A stretch of 64,000 bases of DNA from Legionella jordanis (GCF_900637635.1 NZ_LR134383.1:124001-188000), one strand, 5' to 3'; numbered from the stretch's first letter, positions 18,020 through 26,970 are shown. Numbers and translations: made by a program. Notes: a model not told the origin generated them from the letters alone.

Positions 18020-18892
18020 TTAATTTTCCCAGTGTAAGCTTAATTTTTCTAAAGGAATTATCCAGTAATCACACACATTACTCGTCTTAAAATCGCATCG
18101 ACGGTAGAGATTTAATGCATTCTGGTTTGATGTTTCCACATCCAAATTCAGATGGTGTTTACCTTGCATCAGCGCATGATTAATGCAGTAAGCCAGCATC
18201 TCACCCCCAAAGCCTTGACCCTGGTATTGCGGCAGTATAGCGATGTCGGATAATGCGGTGCTGTGTTCTTGCCAATGAATGTGTGCCTTCCCGATCGGTT
18301 CTTCGTCTCGCATCGCCAGGATTAGCGTGTAATTGCTGTCATTAAGCAACAGTTGAAAACGGGAAACCATATCGACTGGTTGACTGGCAAAACAAGCTTC
18401 GTCTAGGGCACATAATATTGGAATGTCCTTAACTTCAGCTTTTCGGATTTGCAGTTTAGATGCGGTAATCAAGATGGGCTCATAACTGATTCTTTCCATG
18501 TGATATTCACTGTTTTTATAACTGCAGCCTAACTGTTTTAGCCAGCGGTTGTCGGCTAATCTAGGGGCAGAAAAAATCAAATGCTCCATGTCTTTTGCCC
18601 TCAGTAAGGGCAGAATGGTATTGAACAGTTTCCTGGCTATTCCCTGGCGTCTGGATGAGGGCGAGACTAAAAGACTGAGCTCACAAGCATTTGTATAAAA
18701 AAAGTATGCACTTACGAAGGCAATCAATTGCTCATTTTGATAGTAAAGTACATTGCTTTTGGCCAAACGTTTTTGCCTTAAGAGATGAAAATAAATGCTG
18801 GGGAGACCGCCATCGACTTTTTGACTGTCCAAAGTCAAGGTTTCTAATTGTTTGAGCTCCTGTTCATCCAGTTGGGGTTTGCAAATGATCAT
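18020..18892 (-). CDS. Tandem GNAT N-acetyltransferase
   Basis: The protein has 290 residues with two GNAT halves. Residues 1-130 contain LLVSPSSRRQGIARKLF (acetyl-CoA pyrophosphate loop pattern R-x-x-G-x-G/A). Residues 140-290 contain IAILPQYQGQGFGGEMLAY (Q-x-x-G-x-G) and LDVETSNQNALNLYRRCDF, the classic C-terminal strand and helix. The second half is the more canonical. The acceptor is unknown. The gene stands between the binding protein and the purine permease, on the same strand. Confidence 0.88.
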   Translation of the reverse strand: MIICKPQLDEQELKQLETLTLDSQKVDGGLPSIYFHLLRQKRLAKSNVLYYQNEQLIAFVSAYFFYTNACELSLLVSPSSRRQGIARKLFNTILPLLRAKDMEHLIFSAPRLADNRWLKQLGCSYKNSEYHMERISYEPILITASKLQIRKAEVKDIPILCALDEACFASQPVDMVSRFQLLLNDSNYTLILAMRDEEPIGKAHIHWQEHSTALSDIAILPQYQGQGFGGEMLAYCINHALMQGKHHLNLDVETSNQNALNLYRRCDFKTSNVCDYWIIPLEKLSLHWEN

Positions 18893-18967
18893 AGGGCATA
18901 TTTTCTTAAATAATTGTAATTATACATAGTTGCAGTGAACTTTGCGTTTTGCTGCAAGTAGCCCAGT

Positions 18968-20245
18968 TTAGCGAATCGCAAAAAAGGCAACAAATAAGAA
19001 CGTTAAAATCCAAAGTAAGGGATTAACGTTCTGGCGCGTCAGGAGCTTCAATAGGGTATAGAAAATGATACCGCCGCCGATCCCATCTGCGATTGAGGCC
19101 GTAAAAGGAATCATCATGATGGTAAGCATACAAGGTGCTACCTCTGTGAAATCAGTCAATTTTAAATCCCCTAGATGCTTCATCATACTGCAAGCAACAT
19201 ACAGAAGTGCCGGGCCGACGGCATAGCTGGGAATCATTTGGGCCAAAGGGAAAAAAAATAACATCAGGATAAAGCCGATGGCAATTACAATGGCAGTTAG
19301 TCCGGTGCGTCCTCCCGCTTTAATTCCTGCTGCTGATTCAATATAGGGGGAAGTACTTGCCGAGCCCAATGCACCAGCCAAGGCCGATGCGGCAGCATCT
19401 GCGGTTAAACTTTTGCTAAGCTTTAATGGATAATCGCTACTGTCTTTGAACACAGACTGGTTTAATAAACCAATTAACGTTCCCGTGGCATCAAAAATAG
19501 CAATCAGAAAGAAGGTAAAAATGGCTTTCATGGCCGCAATGCTTCCGAGACCTGCAAATTGAAATTGTAAAAAAGTGGCAGCCATGGAGGGGGGGAGAGA
19601 AACCAAGCCCTGCCAATGGGTTAAACCAAGCAGCAAGCTCAGCACGCTGATGCTTAAAATACCTAAAATGATGGCCGCAGGAATCCGGTAATAATCCAAA
19701 ATGAGAATCAGCAAAAAACCAAGGAAAAACAATCCGCTTTCAAGCGTGGCAAGATTACCCAAGCTCATCAGGGTATGGGGATTTGCGATGATAATCTGAT
19801 TGGTCCGCAAAGCGATTAAAGCGATGAGCAGGCTGATGCCAATCAGTATTGCGACTTGCAAGTTGTAGGGAATGGATTCCAGTAGCAAGCGACGCAAAGG
19901 GGTCAAACTGACGAATAAAAACATGAGTCCCGAAATAAACACCATGGCCAAAGCATGAGGCCAATCTATGCCCATTCCCTGCACCACACCATAAGCAAAG
20001 TAAATATTTAAGGCCATGCCAGGAGCAATACCAATGGGGGTATTGGCAAGAATTCCAGTTAAGGCACAAGCAAAAGCGGTCACTAGGCAGGTTGCTGTAA
20101 ATACAGCGCCCGAATCCATACCTGCGTCATGGAGAATGGCGGGATTGACAAAGGCGATGTAGGCCATGGTCAGAAAGCTGGTGATTCCCGCCACTATTTC
20201 TGTTTTAAGAGAGGATTCTTTCAGTAAGCGAGCTTTAAGATTCAT
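18968..20245 (-). CDS. NCS2 purine permease (AzgA/GhxP-like)
   Basis: This is an inner-membrane protein of about 425 residues with 12-14 membrane segments. The ATG at 20245 (MNLKARLLKESS) matches family starts; an upstream TTG at 20299 is less likely. Family motifs include TEIVAGITSFLTMAYIAFVNP, TCLVTAFACALTGILANTPIGIAPGM, FDATGTLIGL and the substrate-binding region ASTSPYIESAAGIKAGGRTGLTA. These are the guanine/hypoxanthine/adenine proton-symporter branch. It probably imports purine bases. No neighbouring purine gene gives the specificity. Confidence 0.92.
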   Translation of the reverse strand: MNLKARLLKESSLKTEIVAGITSFLTMAYIAFVNPAILHDAGMDSGAVFTATCLVTAFACALTGILANTPIGIAPGMALNIYFAYGVVQGMGIDWPHALAMVFISGLMFLFVSLTPLRRLLLESIPYNLQVAILIGISLLIALIALRTNQIIIANPHTLMSLGNLATLESGLFFLGFLLILILDYYRIPAAIILGILSISVLSLLLGLTHWQGLVSLPPSMAATFLQFQFAGLGSIAAMKAIFTFFLIAIFDATGTLIGLLNQSVFKDSSDYPLKLSKSLTADAAASALAGALGSASTSPYIESAAGIKAGGRTGLTAIVIAIGFILMLFFFPLAQMIPSYAVGPALLYVACSMMKHLGDLKLTDFTEVAPCMLTIMMIPFTASIADGIGGGIIFYTLLKLLTRQNVNPLLWILTFLFVAFFAIR

Positions 20246-20401
20246 ACACTGAGCTCTGGCGTAAAAGCTGATACTACAAAAGTTCATCGATTCTGGCAAT
20301 CAGTGTGTTCTGAATTTTACAGAAGGCAATTCCTCGGTATTGATTAAAAAACAAGCAGGCTATGGTCTATAACTAATCATATCCTGTTTATTTTTTAACC
20401 T

Positions 20402-22711
20402 ATGCCTAAATTAAAAGTTAAAAGCCTTGAGATCGAAGTCCCTGATGCCATGCGCGCGGCTTGCTATTTGGAAACATTGGAAAAAATGTATGAAAGCATG
20501 ACAAAAGAATTTGCCATGGATCCCCATCTTACATTTAAGTTTTTTAAGAAAAATACGGTTCCAAAGCAAGATGGGTTCAAGCCAAGTGTTTTAAAGTCAT
20601 TATTGGAAAATTTTGCCAGGCAGCTGGATAAAGAAGTCATGTATTATCTTGATAAGGACATGATGCAATATCTTGAGCAAGATCGAAAACTATCTTCAAA
20701 AGCAAGATACTACCGCGATAGTCTCTCAAGGGAGCAAGCTTCCAAAGATTATTCGGAATACTTCAATGTAAGGCATAAAAATAATGCTGAGTTGTTCGCT
20801 AAAAACATGAAGAAGAATTATCCCAATATGTCCATTCATTTTGCGGCACTTGGTAAAAATAGCACTGACAACTCGCTGCTCTTATTAGCGCGATTAAAAA
20901 AGGATTGGGATTTACTCAAGCATTCGCTGTTAGAAGATTGGCAAACTCCTGAGCTGAGAAGAATTATTTCTTCCGGCAGCGATTTTCACAAACATGGGCA
21001 ACAAGTATTAATCCTTGAGTTTACCGACGGAAAAAATGGCTTAAGAAAAGTGATTTACAAACCTTCGCCAGTAACAGCTGATGCCATGCTCTTTGGTGAT
21101 TTGCAGCGTCTTTCAAAAATTGATCCCGCATTTACAGGGGAGGCAAGTTTTATAGAACTCGTAAACTTAAATGTTTTGCCCTCCGTCAAACAGCCCATTG
21201 CAAAACCATTACCAACTTACTTAATTATTCCACGGATTGATGATGATAAGGATTCGTTAGCAAATCATTACGGCTACATTGAATATTTGTCACATTCACC
21301 AAGCGATCCCACTGAGTACGAAGACTTACTTTTGACAAGAATAAAAAAGGCACGGCCATCTGAGATGGAAAACGATGCATTCAGAGATGACATTACAGCT
21401 TTGTTGGAGACAACGAAAGAAAAATTTTTGGCCTTGGCATGCAAACATGCCGCTTGCGATTTTTTGGTAAAAGGGGACTCTGATCGAAAGCAGTATTCCT
21501 ATGATTGTGGAATGTTACTTGCGGTCATGACGCTTACAGGACTTTCTGACAGCCATCTTGAAAACATAATCATTCATGAGTTAAGACCCATGTTAATTGA
21601 TGGAGAAGCTTGCTTTTGTCAGCGGGTTAGCCCAACGCCTCAGGATTTTTCTGCTTTCGATGCTGTCAGCGGCTCAATGAATGCTTTATCAACAGCAAAT
21701 GAAGATTTTTATTTTTTATTTGATATCACCGGAATACAAAAGATTTCCATTAGTAAAGGCGCAAAAAACGTTCTTTATGAAATCGACGAGAATGGGGAGG
21801 TAGTGGCCTGTCAACCGGATAAAGAGTTGTTAAAAGAAGGTTATCGTGATGGGCTGGAGTTAATGGCTAAACATGGCCAAGCCTTTTTGGCTTGGTTTGA
21901 ACAGCCCCATGTTATGCACATGATGATTCGCGTGATTCCCCAGAAGACATCGGCATTCGCCAGTGAAATTGAAAAAATGAAAAGGGAAAAATACAGCTAT
22001 GACCGGTATGAAAAATATTGCCTGGCGAATTTAAGGAAAAATGGCATTGATCAATATTACGATGCGGTAGTGAAATATAATTCCACCCGCCAAATTACCG
22101 CCCAGGATGAGCAGAAAATGGTTTCCAAAGAGCCTGATGCGGTACAAGAAATGCACTCCAGCGGAATGGCAATTGCTGAGGACAGTGCTTATGATTATGT
22201 GAGCCGCGAATTACCTCCCTATCCGGTACCGAATGGGATTATTTTTGCAAACGATGATCGGAGCTCTAATATTTTCAGTGAGTATCAAAATAATAGTGTG
22301 CCCGTATATTACACCCGCGCATCCAGCAAAGAATTGCTTGATTTCAATGGCAATCCTCTGTCTATGCCAACTGGTTTTCAAAAAGTACGCGATTGCATCG
22401 GGCAGAAGGATATTCCCACCCAGGAGGAATTGCTTTCTTCCGAGGAACGCTACAAGCTGAGCAATCCCAATAGTGGTATAGATGAAGAGAGCGAGCTCTT
22501 AATGACCAGGTTGCCTTCCTTATCAATGCAGGAAAAACAGGATAGCACGTTTGTTCAGCATTCAGCCTTGGAGATCACTAAACAAAGAGCGGAAAAAATT
22601 CTAACATTTCCTGGCCTAAGGAAGAATTTAGTTGCTGTTGCTGAGGAGCAAGTCAGTTGTTTACGTGATCCTGATGCGTCGAAGAAAGGACAAAAGCAAA
22701 TATTTTTATGA
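20402..22711 (+). CDS. LanM-type kinase-like (DUF4135) protein, no cyclase
   Basis: The protein has 769 residues. Residues about 180-410 match the dehydratase/kinase domain of class II lanthipeptide synthetases: SDFHKHGQ (Asp194, His196), KVIYKP (Lys220), GYIEYLSH, then LSDSHLENI (Asp383, His385, Asn388) and LIDGE (Asp400, Glu402). The spacing Asp-x-His-x2-Asn-x11-Asp equals that of the LanM kinase-like active site. The C-terminal zinc cyclase of LanM (Cys and Cys-His ligands) is missing; the last 350 residues are unrelated and helical. No precursor peptide, transporter or protease is adjacent. With no ribosome site and an isolated setting, I infer a translocated or cytosolic protein kinase or phosphate lyase acting on a protein. 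Confidence 0.7.
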   Translation: MPKLKVKSLEIEVPDAMRAACYLETLEKMYESMTKEFAMDPHLTFKFFKKNTVPKQDGFKPSVLKSLLENFARQLDKEVMYYLDKDMMQYLEQDRKLSSKARYYRDSLSREQASKDYSEYFNVRHKNNAELFAKNMKKNYPNMSIHFAALGKNSTDNSLLLLARLKKDWDLLKHSLLEDWQTPELRRIISSGSDFHKHGQQVLILEFTDGKNGLRKVIYKPSPVTADAMLFGDLQRLSKIDPAFTGEASFIELVNLNVLPSVKQPIAKPLPTYLIIPRIDDDKDSLANHYGYIEYLSHSPSDPTEYEDLLLTRIKKARPSEMENDAFRDDITALLETTKEKFLALACKHAACDFLVKGDSDRKQYSYDCGMLLAVMTLTGLSDSHLENIIIHELRPMLIDGEACFCQRVSPTPQDFSAFDAVSGSMNALSTANEDFYFLFDITGIQKISISKGAKNVLYEIDENGEVVACQPDKELLKEGYRDGLELMAKHGQAFLAWFEQPHVMHMMIRVIPQKTSAFASEIEKMKREKYSYDRYEKYCLANLRKNGIDQYYDAVVKYNSTRQITAQDEQKMVSKEPDAVQEMHSSGMAIAEDSAYDYVSRELPPYPVPNGIIFANDDRSSNIFSEYQNNSVPVYYTRASSKELLDFNGNPLSMPTGFQKVRDCIGQKDIPTQEELLSSEERYKLSNPNSGIDEESELLMTRLPSLSMQEKQDSTFVQHSALEITKQRAEKILTFPGLRKNLVAVAEEQVSCLRDPDASKKGQKQIFL

Positions 22712-22740
22712 GCCTTACTCCTTCTAAGAGACGCAAAGGG

Positions 22741-22778
22741 GCTTTAGGAATTCCAGCCACAACCAGAATTCCCAAAGC
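22741..22778. terminator. Terminator hairpin between convergent genes
   Basis: GCTTTAGGAATTC and GAATTCCCAAAGC form a 13-bp stem with one mismatch and a 12-base loop, between the DUF4135 gene and the convergent Spy-like gene. There is no strong T tract. It may serve both genes. Confidence 0.5.
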
Positions 22779-22786
22779 AGTGGAGA

Positions 22787-23224
22787 TTAAATAAAAGCTC
22801 TGTGATGGTGATGAAACATTACCGCCCTTGGTCGAGGAGGGAGGAGAACTCCAAATTTTTGAAAGATTTGTAATTGTGTTTTTGCCAGCAATTCAGTAAT
22901 TTGGCTGTTATTGGCATTGATCTTGGTAACAAGGGGTGAGAGCTCGTCCCATTGCATTCCCGCAGTTGCCAGCTTGCCCATCAGTTGCAAACGCAGTGCT
23001 TGTCTTTCTTTAATTAGGGGATTCAGTTGCTGATGCATGGTTTCAATCATCTTATCCACTTCGCCCCTTTGCTCAGCCGTCAGTAAATGGCCGGCATGCG
23101 ATTTGTGAATCTTGCCAGTTGGCAGGGTTTGATTGTGTTGCGGACCGTCGTCTGCCAAGGCCAATGGTGACAAACCTAAGCTAAGGAGGAAAGCAGGCAT
23201 GCATAACAAACGTCTTAAATTCAT
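22787..23224 (-). CDS. Spy/CpxP-like periplasmic stress protein
   Basis: The ATG at 23224 follows GGAG at a 7-base spacing; the frame from 23236 is longer but less supported. The product has about 145 residues. The signal peptide (MNLRRLLCMPAFLLSLGLSPLALA) is followed by a helical domain with the LTxxQ-type motif LLTAEQRGEVDKM and a second helix (LNPLIKERQALRLQLMGKL). Spy and CpxP are periplasmic chaperones or sensors induced by envelope stress. The gene diverges from an OmpR/EnvZ-type pair, as cpxP does from cpxRA, so it is probably controlled by it. The C-terminal HHHHRAF could bind metal. Confidence 0.8.
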   Translation of the reverse strand: MNLRRLLCMPAFLLSLGLSPLALADDGPQHNQTLPTGKIHKSHAGHLLTAEQRGEVDKMIETMHQQLNPLIKERQALRLQLMGKLATAGMQWDELSPLVTKINANNSQITELLAKTQLQIFQKFGVLLPPRPRAVMFHHHHRAFI

Positions 23225-23300
23225 TGTGTTCTCCAAATTGTTTTCTCAAGGAGAAGCTTAGGGTTTTAATGTAATGGCAATATAACAATCCGTTCTCTAA

Positions 23301-23320
23301 TTGTAACAGTGCTGTTACAA
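23301..23320. promoter_or_regulatory. Inverted repeat operator between Spy-like and ompR-like genes
   Basis: TTGTAACAG and CTGTTACAA are exact complements around a TG centre, 20 bp in all. The site is 77 bases before the Spy-like ATG and 61 bases before the response-regulator ATG, a position suited to a site controlling both genes. It is probably the binding site of the adjacent response regulator. Confidence 0.55.
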
Positions 23321-23347
23321 AGCTGTTTTTAGAATTGGAACTGCGTC

Positions 23348-23353
23348 TATAAT
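23348..23353 (+). promoter_or_regulatory. -10 box of the two-component operon
   Basis: A perfect TATAAT lies 28 bases upstream of the response-regulator ATG. No good -35 box is found 16-18 bases before it, which fits activator-dependent transcription from the nearby inverted repeat. Confidence 0.45.
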
Positions 23354-23380
23354 TGCGCTAATTACCCAAGCCCTTTAATT

Positions 23381-24109
23381 ATGAACAGCAAAAAACATCA
23401 CATCTTAATCATTGATGATGATAAGGAAATCAGTGAGCTTATTAGCACTTACCTGAGTCAGCATGGCTTTCGCTGTACTTACGCGTTAAATGGTCTAAAC
23501 ATCAAATCATTATTAAGGGAACATAATTTTGATTTGGTTATTCTGGACATCATGTTACCGGGAACAGACGGACTTAGCCTGTGCCAGATGATTCGGGAGA
23601 ACCATAACTTGCCCATCATCATGTTAAGCGCTGCCAATAGCACTGCTGATCGCGTGGCTGGTTTGGAACTGGGGGCAGATGATTATATTTCAAAACCATT
23701 TAGTTCACGGGAATTGCTGGCGAGAGTCAAGGCGCAACTCAGAAGAACTTGTGGCGAACTCAGCAGTGATAGCCCACGGCTTGCACCCCTGAAACAAATT
23801 AAATTTGCAGGCTGGATTTTGGACAGAGACACTCATTCTTTGATAGACAAAGACGATATAGCCATTCCCCTTAGTCAAAAAGAATATGAATTGCTGTTGA
23901 TTTTTCTGGAGCACCCTCAAAGGATCTTGAGTCGCGACCAACTCATGGATCTATTGTACGACAAACATTGCGATCCTCAGGATAGAACCATTGATGTGTT
24001 AATTGGCCGTTTACGCAAAAAACTCGAGATCGATTCCCGTAATCCGCATTTGTTATTAACCATTCGCGGCGGGGGGTATCAACTTAAAGGCAAGGTAACA
24101 ACGATATGA
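23381..24109 (+). CDS. OmpR-family response regulator
   Basis: The protein has 242 residues. The receiver domain (residues 5-120) has the acidic pair IIDDDKE, the phospho-accepting Asp in LVILDIMLPGTDG, the Thr/Ser of IIMLSAA and the Lys of YISKPFSSREL. The winged-helix DNA-binding domain (about 140-238) has LSQKEYELLLIFLEHP, LSRDQLMDLLY and RTIDVLIGRLRKKL. The stop overlaps the sensor kinase start by four bases, so the two are coupled. By neighbourhood (divergent Spy-like gene) it is an envelope-stress regulator. By sequence it is closer to OmpR. It is probably autoregulated through the inverted repeat at 23301-23320. Confidence 0.93.
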   Translation: MNSKKHHILIIDDDKEISELISTYLSQHGFRCTYALNGLNIKSLLREHNFDLVILDIMLPGTDGLSLCQMIRENHNLPIIMLSAANSTADRVAGLELGADDYISKPFSSRELLARVKAQLRRTCGELSSDSPRLAPLKQIKFAGWILDRDTHSLIDKDDIAIPLSQKEYELLLIFLEHPQRILSRDQLMDLLYDKHCDPQDRTIDVLIGRLRKKLEIDSRNPHLLLTIRGGGYQLKGKVTTI

Positions 24110-25356
24110 AGCAGCTAACTCCCAGTGCCAGGAAAATGTTTTTAAGCCTTGTTCTTGGTAATTTATTGTTGCTTTTAGCCTTTCTGCAGTTAGGGCAATA
24201 CTATGTGCAAACAAAACCCCCCATGATTCCGCCACACAGCATACGTTCCCTGCTTCACTTAATCGGACGTTTACAAACAACAGCGCAAATGTATTGGCCT
24301 ATGATTATCAAAACCCAAGCGGTGCCTTGGTCAAAAATCACCTGGTCTGAAAAACCGCTGTATCCACAAAATGCATTATTGCAGGCCAACCCGGCCAATC
24401 TTTTTAATTTGGTGAAAGAAAACCGCCGGCTGGAGGCTTCTGTTTTTATTCGCAAGAACGTGTGGTTAAACATCGAGATTTTGTCTCCAAATGTGCAAAA
24501 TACAGAACTAATTATTCTGATTGCATTAATTTTGTGTGCCGCTTTGTTTGCATTGAATTACTGGGTTGTGTATAGCTTAAATGCACCAGTCCAAGCACTA
24601 TTAACCAGTCTCAATGAGGACCAGAGCCAGGAGGGTTGGTCGCCCATTCCCATTAGCGGCAACGCCGATCAGAAAGCGATTTTGGAAAAAATCAATCGCC
24701 TCCAAGGCAAGTTAAGTAAACTGCTGTCCACAAGAACTCAAGTCGTTACTGCCATTTCCCATGATTTACGTACTCCTCTAACGCGATTGAAATTGCGAAC
24801 GGAGTACTTGGAGCAAGACGCTAATCATCAGAAAATTCTAAAGGATATTCATGAAATGGAATCAATGATTCGTGAAACCTTAGACTACTTTCAGGATGTT
24901 CATCGCGAAGAAAAAATGCAACGCTTTGATTTGGTAGCATTGCTCAATTCCTTAAAAGAGGATGCTTTGGATTTGCATCACCCGGTCGAATTTAAAAGCA
25001 CTGTGGATAAACTCATCATAACTGGCGCGGTCAATCTGTTAAAAAGAGCCTTTAATAACATCATCAATAACGCCGTATATTATGGCCAAAGCGCATTCAT
25101 AGAATTAAAAAAACATCAGGATGAGGTTGAAATTTCAATTGTCGACACAGGCCCCGGACTCTCTGAGGCTGATTTGGAGAACGCCTTTAACCCTTTTTAC
25201 CGAGGTGAAAATTCTCGCTCGCGAAGCACAGGAGGGACGGGACTTGGCCTTACCATTGCCAGGGAAATAATACAAATGCATCAAGGGAGCATCTTATTAA
25301 GCAATGCTTCGGGTAGCGGCCTCAGCGTTAAAATTAGTTTGCCTGTTGGCTCATGA
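24106..25356 (+). CDS. EnvZ-type sensor histidine kinase
   Basis: The inner-membrane kinase has 416 residues. The first membrane segment is at about 8-32 (MFLSLVLGNLLLLLAFLQL) and the second at about 127-148 (LIILIALILCAALFALNYWVV), leaving a periplasmic loop of roughly 95 residues. A HAMP-like linker follows. The H box is AISHDLRTPLTRLKLR, followed by the N box (AFNNIINNAVYYG), D/F boxes (DTGPGLS, FNPFYRG) and G2 box (GTGLGLTIA). It phosphorylates the response regulator encoded just upstream. The signal is unknown, and the divergent Spy-like gene suggests periplasmic stress. Confidence 0.92.
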   Translation: MKQLTPSARKMFLSLVLGNLLLLLAFLQLGQYYVQTKPPMIPPHSIRSLLHLIGRLQTTAQMYWPMIIKTQAVPWSKITWSEKPLYPQNALLQANPANLFNLVKENRRLEASVFIRKNVWLNIEILSPNVQNTELIILIALILCAALFALNYWVVYSLNAPVQALLTSLNEDQSQEGWSPIPISGNADQKAILEKINRLQGKLSKLLSTRTQVVTAISHDLRTPLTRLKLRTEYLEQDANHQKILKDIHEMESMIRETLDYFQDVHREEKMQRFDLVALLNSLKEDALDLHHPVEFKSTVDKLIITGAVNLLKRAFNNIINNAVYYGQSAFIELKKHQDEVEISIVDTGPGLSEADLENAFNPFYRGENSRSRSTGGTGLGLTIAREIIQMHQGSILLSNASGSGLSVKISLPVGS

Positions 25357-25417
25357 TCTATGCATGGGGTGACAGCTGATGTAACCATCACGGATTAGTA
25401 ACAGCCCGTTCTCGCTT

Positions 25418-25441
25418 ATGCAGCAGATTGTGCTGCTGCAT
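25418..25441. terminator. Hairpin between convergent genes
   Basis: ATGCAGCAG and CTGCTGCAT form a perfect 9-bp stem with a 6-base loop, between the sensor kinase stop and the DUF155 stop. It lacks a T tract, so it is a weak terminator candidate. Confidence 0.35.
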
Positions 25442-25483
25442 CCAAAATGGCGAAATTCTAGGGTTGTTCATAGCCTGCAAGGC

Positions 25484-26290
25484 TTAAAAATGAATGTTGA
25501 GTACGGCAAAAATAATTTCTATGGTAATAAGTACGATGATGATAATTTCCAGGCTATGGGAGTGTCTGGTCTCAAGATAGCCATTAAACATGTCAAAAAT
25601 TTCATTGAGCGTATCGAGGCGGTGATTGATGGCATTTACCCGTCGTTGAATGTGTAAATAGCGCTCCATCATGGTGTAATATTCTTCCAGTGTTGGGTGC
25701 TGCCAAAAGTACTTGGGGTGATAAAGGAAATTACTGATTAGGTTCATTTCGCTTTTGGCCCCTAGAATTTCACCAATGACCTGTCGTATTTGATTACGGG
25801 TGACTGGCATTTCACCTTTGCTCGAGAGACTTAATATCATTGGATTGTATTTTTCAATTAATGCTTCAATGATGGTTTCAAAATATTGCAGTTTGGCGGA
25901 TTGCGAAAATCCATAGGATAAACTTAACTTGATTTCATCGCTGTCACCATCAATGGTCAAACAGTCTACGTCAAAATAGTCATGAGGCTTCATCGCGGTG
26001 CGATCGCCAATCTGATAACTGAATTCATCCCGAACCAAAAAATTTACCAGTTTATCGCCAAAAGGGCGAATGATGTCGAGATAATTATTAATTTGATAGC
26101 GCTTAATGCCCCAGGATACCACCGTGCCATTTTTAAAAACAAAAATTTGCACATTGGGGAGCTCATCGGGGGTAAGTTTTAGCACATCCCTGGATTTTAC
26201 GGAGCTAAAACCCTTTAAGCTTTTTTTTAAATGCGCATCTAAGCGTGATAAATCAATTGAGTTGGCAATGCAATAACTTAAGCATTCCAT
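25484..26290 (-). CDS. RMD1/DUF155 family membrane protein
   Basis: The protein has 268 residues. The family pattern is visible: NVQIFVFKNGTVVSWGI, an acidic middle part with IKLSLSYGFSQSAKL, VIGEILGAKSEMNL, LYHPKYFWQHPTLEEYY, then a long helix with RRVNAINHRLDTLNEIFDM and a single C-terminal membrane span (LEIIIIVLITIEIIFAVLNI). The yeast homologues Rmd1/Rmd8/Sif2 have roles in meiosis or mitochondria. The bacterial function is not known. The C-terminal anchor suggests a tail-anchored inner-membrane protein. It stands alone. Confidence 0.88.
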   Translation of the reverse strand: MECLSYCIANSIDLSRLDAHLKKSLKGFSSVKSRDVLKLTPDELPNVQIFVFKNGTVVSWGIKRYQINNYLDIIRPFGDKLVNFLVRDEFSYQIGDRTAMKPHDYFDVDCLTIDGDSDEIKLSLSYGFSQSAKLQYFETIIEALIEKYNPMILSLSSKGEMPVTRNQIRQVIGEILGAKSEMNLISNFLYHPKYFWQHPTLEEYYTMMERYLHIQRRVNAINHRLDTLNEIFDMFNGYLETRHSHSLEIIIIVLITIEIIFAVLNIHF

Positions 26291-26377
26291 GATGTGTAAC
26301 CTTTATTGAATTTTCACTCGTGGTATAAGCCATACCACGAGTACTTTAACAAAGATTATAACCCAAGCTGCCTAAGA

Positions 26378-26647
26378 CTACACGCTTTCCGTCGTTTCTC
26401 TTCCAGGATAAGCTTTTTTTCGATCCGTTGCGCCACTTAACCATTGAGGACAAACTTCCAATACTTCAGCAATTTTATCCAATTGTTCCGGAGAAGGAAG
26501 CAAATGACCAAATATCATCGCATTGGCCAAATGGCGGGTTACACCAAATACTTTGGCAACAGCTTTGGTTTTCTCAGAAAGCTCTTCTGGAAATCCTAAC
26601 AAGGAGAGCTCACGATTAAATCGTTGTGAAAATACTTTACTATTCAC
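26378..26647 (-). CDS. Small helix-turn-helix regulator
   Basis: The product has about 89 residues. A GTG at 26647 has GGAG at 8-base spacing and is preferred; a GTG at 26656 is also in frame. The sequence has the helix pattern of phage-repressor/XRE DNA-binding domains: KTKAVAKVFGVTRHLANAMIFG as the HTH, then PSPEQLDKIAEVLEVCPQWLSG, the usual last helix of this family. There is no second domain. It may repress its own promoter through the repeats upstream. The target is unknown. Confidence 0.8.
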   Translation of the reverse strand: MNSKVFSQRFNRELSLLGFPEELSEKTKAVAKVFGVTRHLANAMIFGHLLPSPEQLDKIAEVLEVCPQWLSGATDRKKAYPGRETTESV

Positions 26648-26668
26648 TGCTTTCACTCCATGAAAAAA

Positions 26669-26736
26669 ATAACTTATCAGCTCTGCGCTGACCCCTAACC
26701 CGTCTATCCTTTACAGGTAAATCTGTTATAACTTAT
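26669..26736. promoter_or_regulatory. Paired ATAACTTAT repeats upstream of HTH gene
   Basis: ATAACTTAT occurs at 26669-26677 and 26728-26736 in an AT-rich stretch just before the HTH gene. Between them TCAGC-TCTGC-GCTGA (26677-26691) is a small inverted repeat. This is consistent with operators for autoregulation. The remainder of 26657-26929 holds no gene I can see. Confidence 0.3.
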
Positions 26737-26929
26737 TTTTTTATTGTCGCAAAGTATTTTTTGCTATTTTAAACAACCAGTTATTGGGAATAATGATCCT
26801 CAGGTCCTTTTAATTTTATGAAGCCTGGAACAGCCTAAATCTGCAGGTTTTTTTTTGGAATGACTGTCTCAGCAATGGGCAGAGGGATTTAAATTAGGCG
26901 ATGACCTAAGCCAGCTAATATTCATGTTA

Positions 26930-26957
26930 ATTTCTCCAACACGGCGGTTGGAGAAAT
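26930..26957 (-). terminator. Terminator hairpin after gcvPB
   Basis: ATTTCTCCAAC and GTTGGAGAAAT form a perfect 11-bp stem with a 6-base loop, 14 bases beyond the gcvPB stop. On the minus strand it is followed by TAACATG rather than a U run, so termination strength is uncertain. Confidence 0.5.
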
Positions 26958-26970
26958 GCTCTTTACGTCC

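Noticed and set aside
20402-22711. A complete lanthipeptide pathway with the double-glycine peptide at 2821 as substrate
   Set aside because: The peptide core has no Cys or Thr, lies 17 kb away, and the protein lacks a cyclase. The two are not evidently connected.
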